A stretch of DNA of 64,000 bases from positions 30,913 through 94,912 of the forward strand of contig NZ_JAJJBU010000031.1 in NCBI RefSeq assembly GCF_020905375.1, given 5' to 3'. The translations under genes and the position numbers were made by a program. Position 1 is the first letter of the stretch; every line of letters starts with the position of its first letter. This DNA comes from Arthrobacter cryoconiti. Its GTDB lineage: Bacteria; Actinomycetota; Actinomycetes; Actinomycetales; Micrococcaceae. The notes under the pieces are model-generated. The model was not told the DNA's origin. It did not search any database and saw nothing but the letters and a program-made list of their open reading frames with translations. Shown here piece by piece: positions 19,968 through 29,192 of this stretch.

Positions 19968-21442
19968 TGACGGATCAGATAGCGCAAGAAGTACGCGCCA
20001 ATGATGTGGTGGAAGATTCCACCAACCACGATATTCTCGAGAGAAATCCGGAGCTGGAGGGGCTGGGTAACTACGCCTTCGGCTGGTCGGATAAGAACGC
20101 AGCCAGCGACAATGCCCGTCGTGGTATCAGCGAAGAGGTCGTCCGCGACATCTCCGCTAAGAAAAACGAGCCGCAATGGATGCTGGACATGCGACTGAAG
20201 GGCTTGAAATACTTTGACCGCAAGCCCATGCCCACGTGGGGAGCAGATCTCTCCGGCATTGACTTCGATAACATCAAGTACTTCGTGCGCTCCACGGAGA
20301 AGCAGGCCCAAACTTGGGAAGACCTGCCCGAGGACATCCGCAACACCTACGAGCGCATCGGCATCCCCGAGGCTGAGCGCAACCGCCTCGTCGGTGGCGT
20401 CACAGCCCAGTACGAATCCGAGGTCGTCTACCATCAGATCCGAGAGGATCTCGAAGCGCAGGGCGTTATCTTCACAGATACCGATACCGGCCTACGCGAC
20501 TACCCTGAGCTCTTCCAGGAATACTTCGGCACCATGATCCCGGTGGGCGATAACAAGTTCGCGTCCCTGAACACGGCAGCCTGGTCCGGTGGCTCCTTTG
20601 TCTACGTCCCTCCGGGCGTCCACGTGGAAATCCCGTTGCAGGCTTACTTCCGCATCAACACCGAGAACATGGGTCAGTTCGAGCGCACGCTCATCATCGC
20701 GGACGAGGGCAGCTATGTCCATTACATCGAGGGCTGCACGGCCCCGATTTACACCACGGATTCTTTGCACTCGGCCGTCGTGGAAATCGTTGTCAAAAAG
20801 AACGCCCGCGTTCGCTACACGACCATTCAGAACTGGTCCAACAACGTGTACAACTTGGTAACCAAGCGTGCCATTGCTCACGAGGGCGCCACCATGGAAT
20901 GGGTCGACGGCAACATTGGCTCTAAAGTCACCATGAAGTACCCGGCCGTTTACTTGGTTGGCGAGCATGCAAAGGGAGAGACCCTTTCGGTAGCTTTCGC
21001 CGGCGAAGGCCAGCATCAGGACACTGGATCCAAGATGGTCCACATTGCGCCTAACACGCAGTCCTCCATTATTTCCAAGTCAGTGGCCAGGGGTGGCGGC
21101 CGTTCGGCCTACCGTGGACTCGTCCAGATCCGTGAGGGTGCAAACCACTCTGCCAACACTGTGCGTTGTGACGCATTGCTCGTTGACAACATCTCCCGCT
21201 CGGACACGTACCCATATGTTGACGTTCGTGAAGATGACGTCTCTATGGGACACGAGGCAACCGTCTCGAAGGTCAGCGAAGAACAACTGTTCTACCTGCA
21301 GTCGCGTGGGATGCCCGAAGACGAGGCCATGGCCATGATCGTGCGTGGCTTCATTGAGCCCATTGCGAAAGAACTTCCCATGGAATACGCGCTGGAACTG
21401 AACCGCCTCATTGAACTGCAGATGGAAGGGGCCGTCGGTTAA
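19967..21442 (+). CDS. sufB: Fe-S cluster assembly protein SufB
   Basis: A 491-residue scaffold subunit of the SufBCD complex, where Fe-S clusters are built using sulfur from a desulfurase and ATP hydrolysis by SufC. The beta-helix core is intact and the family's conserved C-terminal block [10 protein letters not shown] and SDTYPYVDV is present. There is no intein, unlike the M. tuberculosis protein. ATG 19967 overlaps the sufR stop by one base; GTG 19964 is a possible alternative one codon earlier. Next gene sufD begins directly after the stop. Confidence 0.96.
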   Translation: MTDQIAQEVRANDVVEDSTNHDILERNPELEGLGNYAFGWSDKNAASDNARRGISEEVVRDISAKKNEPQWMLDMRLKGLKYFDRKPMPTWGADLSGIDFDNIKYFVRSTEKQAQTWEDLPEDIRNTYERIGIPEAERNRLVGGVTAQYESEVVYHQIREDLEAQGVIFTDTDTGLRDYPELFQEYFGTMIPVGDNKFASLNTAAWSGGSFVYVPPGVHVEIPLQAYFRINTENMGQFERTLIIADEGSYVHYIEGCTAPIYTTDSLHSAVVEIVVKKNARVRYTTIQNWSNNVYNLVTKRAIAHEGATMEWVDGNIGSKVTMKYPAVYLVGEHAKGETLSVAFAGEGQHQDTGSKMVHIAPNTQSSIISKSVARGGGRSAYRGLVQIREGANHSANTVRCDALLVDNISRSDTYPYVDVREDDVSMGHEATVSKVSEEQLFYLQSRGMPEDEAMAMIVRGFIEPIAKELPMEYALELNRLIELQMEGAVG

Positions 21443-22756
21443 ATGACCGAGCTCACAGAAGAAAAAGTAGCAGACGAAAAAGTCTGGTCCCAGGGATTCA
21501 TCAAGGGTATGACCGAGGAAGGCGAGCAGCTCTCCGAAATCAACCCGGAAACTGGCCCCTTGGGCGGCAGCGCTGCCAAGGCGCACTCGCACGGAGATAG
21601 CCATGGTGGTGGCGTCGGTATTCCGGACAGCTCACGTGCTGGACGCCTGACTTCATACAAGATGGCCGATTTCCCGCTTATCACCGGTCGCGAAGAGGAC
21701 TGGCGATTCACTCCGCTTAAGCGTCTGCGTGGCTTGGACCGAGTCGGAGTGAAAGGTCAGGAGATCAATGGTGCGCCTCCTTCGGTGGAGGTATCCTCCC
21801 CAGATGGCGTCATAGTAGAAACTGTGGGCCGCAGTGACGCCCGCATTGGCAGGGCTGGTATCCCAGAAGATCGCGTATCGGCTGCCGCATGGGAGCACTT
21901 CGCGGAAGCCACCGTGGTCACTTTGCCGGCTGAATACGCCGGGACGAGCGAGAACGTCACAACATTGACTCTCACAGGCCAGGGTGTAAGCCCTGCGGCG
22001 TCGCACATAGTCGTCCATGCCAAGAAGTTCGCCACCGGCGTGGTTGTGCTGGACCATCGCGGCACCGCTGTCTTGAGTGAAAACGTCGAGATCCTGGTTG
22101 AAGACGGTGCCAACCTGACGGTTGTCAGCATCCAAGACTGGAATGACGATTCCGTCCATGCCAGTGCCCACCACATTCTGGTTGGCCGGGACGCAAAGGT
22201 AAACCACGTGGTGATCAACTTGGGTGGGGATCTGCTGCGCACCACACCATCGGCGCGTTATAGCGGTACCGGTGCTGAAGTTGAAATGTATGGTCTGTAC
22301 TTCGCCGATGCCGGTCAGCACCTTGAACAGCGTCTGTTCGTGGATCATGCCACTAACAACTGCAAGTCCCGCGTGGTCTATAAGGGTGCCTTGCAGGGCG
22401 ACGGCGCCCACGCCGTGTGGATCGGTGACGTACTGATCCGCAAGCAGGCAGAAGGCACCGACACCTATGAGATGAACCGCAACCTGATCTTGACTCAGGG
22501 CGCTCGAGCCGATTCGGTTCCGAACCTGGAAATCGAGACCGGCATGATTAAGGGTGCCGGTCACGCCAGCGCCACTGGTCGTTTCGACGACGAGCAGCTT
22601 TTCTACTTGCAGGCTCGTGGTATTCCTGAAGATGTTGCACGACGGTTAGTGGTGCGTGGCTTCCTCAATGAGGTCATCCAACACATCAAGGTACCTGCCT
22701 TGGAAAAACGACTCCGTGACGCTGTAGAGCGCGAACTGGCCGCAGGGACAGTGTAA
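21443..22756 (+). CDS. sufD: Fe-S cluster assembly protein SufD
   Basis: A 437-residue paralogue of SufB and partner in SufBCD. The C-terminal half shares the beta-helix repeats and the QLFYLQARGIPEDVARRLVVRGF block also seen near the end of SufB. An N-terminal His/Gly-rich stretch, AHSHGDSHGGG at about residues 47-57, is not part of the fold and could bind metal; this is inference. Start is immediately after the sufB TAA, and its own TAA overlaps the next ATG (TAATG), so translation is coupled on both sides. Confidence 0.95.
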   Translation: MTELTEEKVADEKVWSQGFIKGMTEEGEQLSEINPETGPLGGSAAKAHSHGDSHGGGVGIPDSSRAGRLTSYKMADFPLITGREEDWRFTPLKRLRGLDRVGVKGQEINGAPPSVEVSSPDGVIVETVGRSDARIGRAGIPEDRVSAAAWEHFAEATVVTLPAEYAGTSENVTTLTLTGQGVSPAASHIVVHAKKFATGVVVLDHRGTAVLSENVEILVEDGANLTVVSIQDWNDDSVHASAHHILVGRDAKVNHVVINLGGDLLRTTPSARYSGTGAEVEMYGLYFADAGQHLEQRLFVDHATNNCKSRVVYKGALQGDGAHAVWIGDVLIRKQAEGTDTYEMNRNLILTQGARADSVPNLEIETGMIKGAGHASATGRFDDEQLFYLQARGIPEDVARRLVVRGFLNEVIQHIKVPALEKRLRDAVERELAAGTV

Positions 22757-23112
22757 TGACCGACTCCTCCACGCCAGCTGGCGTCGTAGTTTGCCAAGCT
22801 GAGGACGTACAACTTAAGTCCGCGGTCCTCGTTGAGGTAGACGACTATCCCATCGCGATAGTTCGTGATTCAGAAGGAGTGCTACACGCGATCGGCGATA
22901 CTTGCTCCCACGCTGAAATCTCGCTCAGCGAAGGCGACGTGGAGGAGGACACCATTGAATGTTGGGCACATGGCAGCTCGTTCGACCTGAAAACAGGCGC
23001 GCCGTTGACGCTTCCAGCATTTGAGCCCGTACCAGTCTTCGCACTATCCGTTCACGGCAGCGATGTTTACGTCGATGTCACCCACATCCTCAACGGCGTC
23101 AGTGCGGAATAG
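22756..23112 (+). CDS. Rieske-type [2Fe-2S] ferredoxin in the suf operon
   Basis: A 118-residue soluble protein with the Rieske ligands Cys50-x-His52 (CSHAEI) and Cys69-x2-His72 (CWAHGS). Length and lack of a membrane anchor match the ferredoxin subunit of non-heme iron dioxygenases and the related assimilatory nitrite reductase small subunit. It sits between sufD and sufC with a TAATG overlap to sufD. This placement is common in Actinobacteria; an electron-supply role for cluster assembly is plausible but not shown. Confidence 0.92.
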   Translation: MTDSSTPAGVVVCQAEDVQLKSAVLVEVDDYPIAIVRDSEGVLHAIGDTCSHAEISLSEGDVEEDTIECWAHGSSFDLKTGAPLTLPAFEPVPVFALSVHGSDVYVDVTHILNGVSAE

Positions 23113-23161
23113 TTTTCCGCGCCTCGCCCGCCACACCATAATTCTTAGGAGAAAATAGAGT

Positions 23162-23929
23162 ATGTCCACTCTTGAAATCAAGGACCTGCACGTCAGCATT
23201 GAGACTGAGCAGGGCACGAAGCCGATCCTCAAGGGCGTCAGCCTGACCATCAACACCGGTGAGACCCATGCCATCATGGGCCCCAACGGTTCCGGTAAGT
23301 CCACGCTAGCTTCCACGATCGCCGGGCACCCACGGTACTTGGTAGTCGGTGGGTCTATTACCCTCGACGGTGAAGACGTTTTGGCTATGAGCGTCGATAA
23401 GCGTGCTCGCGCCGGGTTGTTCTTGGCCATGCAGTACCCTGTTGAAATTCCTGGTGTCACCATGACGAATTTCTTGCGTACAGCCAAGACAGCGATCGAC
23501 GGCGAAGCACCTAAGCTGCGTACCTGGACTAAGGACGTCAAGGCTGCCATGGCCCAGTTGCGGATCGAGCCTGAATTCGCTGAGCGCAATGTCAATGAAG
23601 GTTTCTCCGGCGGCGAGAAGAAGCGCCACGAGATTCTTCAGCTTGAACTGCTCAAACCGAAGTTCGCGATTCTAGACGAGACCGATTCGGGCCTCGACGT
23701 TGACGCACTGAAGGTTGTTTCCGAGGGTGTAAACCGTTCCATCGAAGCCGGTGGCTTGGGCACGTTGCTGATCACTCACTACACGCGTATTTTGCGCTAC
23801 ATCAAGCCCGACTTCGTCCATGTGTTCATCGATGGTCACATTGCTGAGCAGGGCGGTTCCGAATTGGCCGACCGACTAGAAGATGAAGGCTACGACCGTT
23901 ACTTGGCCGCAGCTCCGGCATCGGCTTAG
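23162..23929 (+). CDS. sufC: Fe-S cluster assembly ATPase SufC
   Basis: A 255-residue soluble ABC-type ATPase that drives the SufBCD scaffold. Walker A is GPNGSGKST at residues 40-48, the signature is FSGGEKKRHEI near 145, and Walker B is FAILDETDSGLD near 167, with the SufC-specific Asp-Ser-Gly-Leu-Asp. Start ATG 23162 follows AGGAGAAA. There is a 49-base gap after the Rieske gene. Confidence 0.97.
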   Translation: MSTLEIKDLHVSIETEQGTKPILKGVSLTINTGETHAIMGPNGSGKSTLASTIAGHPRYLVVGGSITLDGEDVLAMSVDKRARAGLFLAMQYPVEIPGVTMTNFLRTAKTAIDGEAPKLRTWTKDVKAAMAQLRIEPEFAERNVNEGFSGGEKKRHEILQLELLKPKFAILDETDSGLDVDALKVVSEGVNRSIEAGGLGTLLITHYTRILRYIKPDFVHVFIDGHIAEQGGSELADRLEDEGYDRYLAAAPASA

Positions 23930-23967
23930 CCACTCACCCCTTTCATTCGAAAGCGAAGGTAGGAATC

Positions 23968-24312
23968 ATGACGGATATCAGTGAAACAAGCGCTCCCGCA
24001 ACGCAAACTGATCTCGAAGACGTTGAGGAAGCTCTCAAGGACGTGATCGACCCAGAACTTGGGGTTAACATCGTCGACTTGGGTCTGCTGTACGGTCTTC
24101 GCTACGGCGACGACGGAGCGCTGCTCCTGGACATGACTCTGACCACGGCAGCTTGCCCGCTGCAAGACGTCATTGAAGAGCAGGTGGAGAACTCACTTTC
24201 CCCCATTGTGGATGAGTGGCGTATCAACTGGGTTTGGATGCCGCCGTGGGGTCCGGAACGGATCACGGATGACGGGCGCGATCAAATGCGTGCGCTCGGC
24301 TTTAACATCTAG
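23968..24312 (+). CDS. sufT: Metal-sulfur cluster assembly factor SufT (DUF59/MIP18 family)
   Basis: A 114-residue protein of the PaaD/MIP18 family. The conserved DPELGVNIVDLGLLY is at about 28-42 and the reactive cysteine is Cys63 in TTAACPLQD. SufT proteins help mature Fe-S enzymes. In M. tuberculosis sufC is followed by sufS, sufU and then sufT (Rv1463-Rv1466); here sufS and sufU are missing from the operon and sufT follows sufC directly. It is the last gene; a terminator hairpin follows. Confidence 0.92.
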   Translation: MTDISETSAPATQTDLEDVEEALKDVIDPELGVNIVDLGLLYGLRYGDDGALLLDMTLTTAACPLQDVIEEQVENSLSPIVDEWRINWVWMPPWGPERITDDGRDQMRALGFNI

Positions 24313-24320
24313 GAGCCTGT

Positions 24321-24362
24321 AGCCGCCGTCGACCTGGGTTTTTGCCCTGGCCGACGGCGGCT
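24321..24362 (+). terminator. Terminator after the suf operon
   Basis: AGCCGCCGTCG (24321-24331) pairs perfectly with 24352-24362, and a TTTCTT stretch follows. Confidence 0.75.
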
Positions 24363-24416
24363 TTCTTGCGCTATCGGCTAACGCATGGGCATCTTTGAGG
24401 TGCGACGTCGCATAGC

Positions 24417-25880
24417 ATGAATGCAATGCCATTCATCGAACAGCTCCGCCATTGGGCACATACGCGCGCCGACCACGACGCGGTCTTCGTCGGCGAAAAG
24501 CGCCTTAGTTATGCAGACCTTGCGGCTGGCATGGGCGGGGCGAGCGGACCCCGGTTTGCCCTTATTGAAGAGGAAAACGGTGCCGACTTGGCTCAGGCCT
24601 TCTGCGCCGGCTTGGTGGACCATGGGATCGTAGGCGTACTTGATACCCACTGGCCCGGCCGTGTCCGTGATTCCGTGCGCGCTGCCGCACTTGATTGGGC
24701 GAGGAAGTCTCTGGCGAGTCCATCATCCTCTGACGTGTTTCTTCTAGGCTTCTCCTCGGGAACCAGCGGCGTGCCCAAAGGATTTGTTCGCTCACGGTCT
24801 TCATGGGCATCTTCACTTCTGGCCAGCATGGCGCATTTTTCACTCTCGCCCGACGACGTCACGTTGGCGCCAGGCCCCGGCGCGGCCAGTATGAATCTTT
24901 ACGCTCTGGCGGAGTGCCTTGCCAGTGGTTCGACGTTCATAGGCTTGGAACATTTCTCTGCCCGTGCCGGACTCACTGCCATAGACAAACATCAGGCCAC
25001 GCGACTAGTACTTGTTCCATCTGTGTTAGGCCTCTTCGCCGACGCTGCCGGGCGCGTTGGGCACCAGGCGCTAGGGATTCGCAGCATTGTGTGTGCTGGC
25101 TCAGCTCTGCCCCCGCAGACTCTGGCCGCCGCCCGTCAGTGGGCACCCAATGCCAGGATTGAGCAATATTACGGCGCAGCGGAACTGGGCTTTGTGGCCG
25201 CCAACGTCCTCGCTCCTGCACCGCCGGGTCAGATATTGGTGCACAGCGTAACCCAAGGTCAAAGCGAGAGCGAAGATGCCGGCGTCGGCCTTCCTTTTGA
25301 TGGTGTGGAGGTAGCCATTCTCGATGCCACCGGTGAGCAGCTTCCCTGTGGCCAGCCCGGATCGATCTTTGTCCGTAGTCCCTATGTATGTGACGCCTAC
25401 GCTTGGGGCGACGACGCTTTAGCCTTCACGCGGGTACCAGCAGGTAATGGCGAATCCGACTGGTGCACCGTGCGGGACCAAGGTTTTCTCGATGCCCACG
25501 GCCAGTTGCACGTGCTCGGCCGGGAGTCTGACATGGTGCTGGTAGCTGGGAACAATGTCTACCCACAGGAGATTGAATCCGTCTTAGCAGAAGGCGCACA
25601 GTCCGGCTCAGTGATCGTCACAGGTACCAAGGACGACCGGCGCGGACAGAAATTGGTCGTTGGCTTGGACGCACATGACCCCAGGTTCGCGAGCGTACTT
25701 TCTTCTGGCGAGGTACCGCAGGCGCTCCGAACCCAGGCTACTTTGTTGCCTTTTACACACCGTCCAGCACTGTATTTTGCCCTGACCGAACTACCGTACA
25801 CCGACTCCGGAAAGCTGAGCCGGGCGCTGCTGGCCGCATGGATCGAGGACGGTGACGGCCGTGCCCTACAGCTTCGATGA
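24417..25880 (+). CDS. AMP-dependent acyl-CoA synthetase/ligase
   Basis: A 487-residue ANL-superfamily enzyme expected to activate a carboxylic acid as acyl-AMP and then acyl-CoA. The phosphate loop SSGTSGVPKG is at 113-122, the adenine-binding YYGAAELG near 252, the hinge block GRESDMVLVAGNNVYPQEIE near 365, and the catalytic C-terminal lysine in YTDSGKLSR near 467. It is about 30-50 residues shorter than most acyl-CoA synthetases, mainly at the N-terminus. The substrate cannot be told by eye; the following thiolase suggests a short or medium chain acyl group. The thiolase start overlaps its end by 29 bases. Confidence 0.88.
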   Translation: MNAMPFIEQLRHWAHTRADHDAVFVGEKRLSYADLAAGMGGASGPRFALIEEENGADLAQAFCAGLVDHGIVGVLDTHWPGRVRDSVRAAALDWARKSLASPSSSDVFLLGFSSGTSGVPKGFVRSRSSWASSLLASMAHFSLSPDDVTLAPGPGAASMNLYALAECLASGSTFIGLEHFSARAGLTAIDKHQATRLVLVPSVLGLFADAAGRVGHQALGIRSIVCAGSALPPQTLAAARQWAPNARIEQYYGAAELGFVAANVLAPAPPGQILVHSVTQGQSESEDAGVGLPFDGVEVAILDATGEQLPCGQPGSIFVRSPYVCDAYAWGDDALAFTRVPAGNGESDWCTVRDQGFLDAHGQLHVLGRESDMVLVAGNNVYPQEIESVLAEGAQSGSVIVTGTKDDRRGQKLVVGLDAHDPRFASVLSSGEVPQALRTQATLLPFTHRPALYFALTELPYTDSGKLSRALLAAWIEDGDGRALQLR

Positions 25881-27018
25881 ACAACACACAGCCGTCGTAG
25901 TTTCCGCTAGAAGAATACCCACAGCAAGGGCAGGAGGGGTCTATAAGGACATTCGTGCCCACGATTTGGTGGCACCTTTGCTGCGTGCTGTTGTCGCGGA
26001 CATGCCGTTTCCGTCGGAGTCTGTGGCTGACGTGATCCTTGGCAATGCCACAGGAGGAGGCGGAAACATAGCTCGACTGGCAGCCCTTACGGCGGGCTTA
26101 CCAGTTAGTGTCCCCGGAATGAGTGTGGACAGACAGTGCGGATCGGGACTCGAGGCAGTGGTCTTAGCCTGCCGGCTTGTTGGCGCCGGGGCTGGGGACG
26201 TTTATCTTGCCGGGGGAGTTGAGAGCATCAGCACCGCCCCAACCAGGGCTTACCGCAACAGCGACGGAAGCCTAGACTTTTACGAACGGGCTCAATTTGC
26301 ACCACTCGCGACGGGAGACCCTGATGCGGGGGTTGCGGCGGAGAACGTGGCCAGCTATTTCGGGATTAGCCGTGAGGCGCAGGACGCCTACGCGTTAGAT
26401 AGTCATCGCCGGGCCGTAGCGGCTGCCGCTCAGGGTAGATTTGAGCAGGAATTGCTACCACTGGCCGGGATCTCCGCGGATACCGGACCACGGGCACACC
26501 TGACCGGAAAACTCATGTCACGTTTTCCGTCCGTCTTCGTTCCAGGCGGAACTGTCACGGCCGGCAATTCTTGCCCTTACAGCGATGGGGCAGCGCTCGT
26601 CGTGGTGACTTCCTTAGCGTCGGCCCGTGCCCGGGGCCTATCCGGATTGGTATTTGTGGACAGTGCGGTAGCGGGCAACGACCCGAATCTGCTCGGGGTA
26701 GGCGCAAGTGCCTCAACACAGCTCCTGACACACCGGCTCAACCGCGAGCTGAACGCAGGCCTACTTGAATACAATGAAGCCTTTGCCGCTCAAGTCCTTG
26801 CCACCGCACAGATTCTGGGATGGGATCCACACCAGTTCAACCTCGACGGCGGTGCCCTGGCATTAGGGCACCCCTATGGCGCATCGGGAGCTGTTTCGAT
26901 CACGAGACTCTTTGCCCAGGCACACGAACGTGCCGAGCAGGGACTGGACGCCCTGGCCATGATCAGTATGGCTGGTGGAATGGGAATCTCCGCGCTCTTT
27001 CGATGGCGGCAGGCTTAG
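25852..27018 (+). CDS. Thiolase-family acetyl-CoA C-acetyltransferase, variant active site
   Basis: A 388-residue thiolase. The nucleophilic cysteine is Cys96 in DRQCGSGLEA; NEAFAAQ and GGALALGHPYGASG are normal. The C-terminal block, normally TLCIGGGMG with the second catalytic cysteine, reads MISMAGGMG, so a serine or methionine replaces the cysteine. That residue is the acid/base for the condensation and thiolysis steps, so activity may be changed. GTG 25852 is used because the N-terminal YSFDEQHTAVVVSARR must be included; it overlaps the synthetase gene by 29 bases. Its end overlaps the convergent bioN by 4 bases. Confidence 0.87.
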   Translation: MTAVPYSFDEQHTAVVVSARRIPTARAGGVYKDIRAHDLVAPLLRAVVADMPFPSESVADVILGNATGGGGNIARLAALTAGLPVSVPGMSVDRQCGSGLEAVVLACRLVGAGAGDVYLAGGVESISTAPTRAYRNSDGSLDFYERAQFAPLATGDPDAGVAAENVASYFGISREAQDAYALDSHRRAVAAAAQGRFEQELLPLAGISADTGPRAHLTGKLMSRFPSVFVPGGTVTAGNSCPYSDGAALVVVTSLASARARGLSGLVFVDSAVAGNDPNLLGVGASASTQLLTHRLNRELNAGLLEYNEAFAAQVLATAQILGWDPHQFNLDGGALALGHPYGASGAVSITRLFAQAHERAEQGLDALAMISMAGGMGISALFRWRQA

Positions 27019-27695
27019 CGAGCCAGCGGTTCGACGCCGTTGCCCCCACTGGGTTCGCAAGCTTCTCCTAGGCCGCGGGCTGCCAAGGCTTCACCCGTGG
27101 CTCTCGCGTAGCCGACGGTAGCAATGACTACGGGCAGTGAACGCGCCAAGAGGTTTCGCTCCAAGCCGCGAGCCCGCGCCGCGTCCTTGACATCGCTGAA
27201 CGCACCAAGGATAAATGGGATACTTCGCAGCATCAAAGCAACCGTCAGGGAAAACCTTTCAGGGTCCGCCCCAAAGCGTTCCAACGGCCGTATCAGAGCA
27301 CCCAGCCCATCCAGGAGTTCATCGATGGCAGTAGTGGACGTGAGAATGTTTGAGGCCACTACAGTAGCCACAATGGCTGCGATGACCGTCCAGGCGGTGG
27401 CCGGACCAAATTGCCACCATTGATAGACCCCGATGAGAAGCAAAAATATCAGCATCAGTCGGACGGCGCGCCACAACCTCGACCAGGGGAGCCTTGCCAT
27501 GAAATGTGCAAGGACCACGGCCACCAGCACAACACTGGTGACAATGGTCCCCACCCACACCGGAAAAGCAGGAAAGGAGAGCACTAACACCGCAACGAGC
27601 AGGAGTAGTACGGCCTTGCGCCAGAGCAGCATTCGGTGAAAAATCGATGTTCCCGGCACATAGCCAGCTATTAGTGAGGCGTGACCACGCATCAA
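27015..27695 (-). CDS. bioN: Energy-coupling factor transporter T component (biotin)
   Basis: A 226-residue membrane protein with about five hydrophobic segments and the two Ala-Arg-Gly coupling motifs of EcfT proteins, AARARGLER and ALAARGLG, near residues 173 and 207. It links the ATPase to the substrate-binding BioY subunit. It is third in bioY-bioM-bioN, with 4-base overlaps between each pair. The gene end overlaps the thiolase end by 4 bases, convergently, so there is no room for a separate terminator. Confidence 0.9.
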   Translation of the reverse strand: MMRGHASLIAGYVPGTSIFHRMLLWRKAVLLLLVAVLVLSFPAFPVWVGTIVTSVVLVAVVLAHFMARLPWSRLWRAVRLMLIFLLLIGVYQWWQFGPATAWTVIAAIVATVVASNILTSTTAIDELLDGLGALIRPLERFGADPERFSLTVALMLRSIPFILGAFSDVKDAARARGLERNLLARSLPVVIATVGYARATGEALAARGLGEACEPSGGNGVEPLAR

Positions 27696-28411
27696 CCCAC
27701 CGACTCCCGGTACCAGCCCACGGCTTCGTGGGGACCGCCATCGAAGGCAATTCCTGCGTCGTCAACGACCAGGACCCGTTCACACATGAGAGCCAATGCT
27801 AGGTCATGGGTGGAGATGATGAGCTGTTGCGGCAATGCAGTCAAGCGTTCCCGAAGGAGTTTAGTGTTCCGCAAGTCCAGAAGAGTCGATGGTTCATCGA
27901 GCACTAGTATCCCCGGATCTACCGCCAAGACGCTGGCTAGGGCTACCAGTTGGCGTTCGCCTCCGGAGAGCTCGTAAATGCTGCTGTGCGCTAAATGGTC
28001 CAGGCCGTAGCTGCTCAGCACCGACATGGCAGCATCACGCCGTTCTCTTTTACTCAGCTTGAGTCGGCGCAAAGACAGCTCAACGTCTTCCACCGGTGTG
28101 GGCATGATCAGCTGTGAAAGTGGGTCGGTGAAGACAAAACCAACGAGGCGTCGAACGGCAGCACCCTGAGTTTGAGTGTCGAGTCCATTGATCCTGACAG
28201 TACCGGAGGTAGGCAGTACCAATCCGTTGAGGAGGCGCAATAACGTTGACTTGCCTGATCCATTGGCACCGATCACAGCGATGCGGCGTTCTGTGAGTTC
28301 CAATGAAAGCGGACGGAGAATTGTCTTCGCTCCAGCCCCGGATGCATCCAAAGGTGCAATTTGCACGCCGGCATCTGCTAGGACGATTGACTCGTTGGCA
28401 GGGAAACTCAC
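27692..28411 (-). CDS. bioM: Energy-coupling factor transporter ATPase (biotin)
   Basis: A 239-residue ABC ATPase of the ECF type. Walker A is GANGSGKST at 48-56, the Q-loop region FTDPLSQLIMPTP is typical of ECF ATPases, the signature is LSGGERQLVAL near 146 and Walker B is LVLDEPSTLLD near 167. It powers biotin uptake with BioY and BioN. Overlaps both neighbours by 4 bases. Confidence 0.93.
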   Translation of the reverse strand: MSFPANESIVLADAGVQIAPLDASGAGAKTILRPLSLELTERRIAVIGANGSGKSTLLRLLNGLVLPTSGTVRINGLDTQTQGAAVRRLVGFVFTDPLSQLIMPTPVEDVELSLRRLKLSKRERRDAAMSVLSSYGLDHLAHSSIYELSGGERQLVALASVLAVDPGILVLDEPSTLLDLRNTKLLRERLTALPQQLIISTHDLALALMCERVLVVDDAGIAFDGGPHEAVGWYRESVG

Positions 28412-29049
28412 TGGCGGCGGCGAACCAAAATGTCAGGGAATGCCCGGTGCAGGCTCAAAGCGATGGCGACGGCCACCACGTTCTTGAGGATATCGCCGGG
28501 CAGATAAATGAGGTCCGCACCTACGGCTGTGAGCAGCGCCATACCTTTGAACATGAAGCCAGCAATGCCAAAGACGTGGATAACCAGTGTTCCCACCATG
28601 GCTGCGCTAAACAGTGCGACAGTTTTGGATCGTGAGCGCACCGCCCAAGTCGCTAAGAGGCCCACGGTAGCTGCACCAAAAATGAAGCCGACAATGTAGC
28701 CAGCTGATGGACTTGCTAGCACCGCCGGCCCGGCACGGAATCCACTAAAGATGGGTAGGCCCACTAGCCCAAGCAGAATGTAGAGACCCACAGCGGCGGT
28801 GCCCCTGGCGAAGCCGAGTACCAGCCCGCACAAGACCACCACGAGTGTCTGTAACGTGATGGCCACGCCTAAAGGACCCACGTTGATGCCCGGAACTGCT
28901 ATCGAAGCAGCCAACAGGGCGGCAAAAACCGCAATGAGCGAGATATCCACTGCACCCCAGCGTCGGCGTTGTGAACCGATGTTTTGGCGACGATCAGTGC
29001 TGACCGTGGCGCTTGTTGGTAAGGGGCTTGAAGGTGATATTCGATTCAT
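28408..29049 (-). CDS. bioY: Biotin transporter substrate-binding subunit BioY
   Basis: A 213-residue membrane protein with about six hydrophobic segments. The BioY motif GFRAGPAVLASPSAGYIVGF lies near residue 103. It binds biotin in the membrane. The first 35 residues are polar and Ser/Arg rich, so the start may be further in. First gene of the bioYMN operon; the 143-base region to the divergent ABC-F gene should hold its promoter, but I see no clear BioR or BirA-type operator. Confidence 0.94.
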   Translation of the reverse strand: MNRISPSSPLPTSATVSTDRRQNIGSQRRRWGAVDISLIAVFAALLAASIAVPGINVGPLGVAITLQTLVVVLCGLVLGFARGTAAVGLYILLGLVGLPIFSGFRAGPAVLASPSAGYIVGFIFGAATVGLLATWAVRSRSKTVALFSAAMVGTLVIHVFGIAGFMFKGMALLTAVGADLIYLPGDILKNVVAVAIALSLHRAFPDILVRRRQ

Positions 29050-29192
29050 TCTTCATACTTTCAGTTGCTAAGGGACTTTTGTTGTACGGGAACCTCGGTA
29101 GACTAGAGCGGTTGTTCATCCGCGTCTGCCGTCCCATCCGGGAACCCCGGCCGTCTAACGCACATGTCCAACTTACGTGAAAGGTTACTACG

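Noticed and set aside
19964..21442. Intein in SufB, as in M. tuberculosis
   Set aside because: The frame is 491 codons with continuous SufB homology; no insertion is present.
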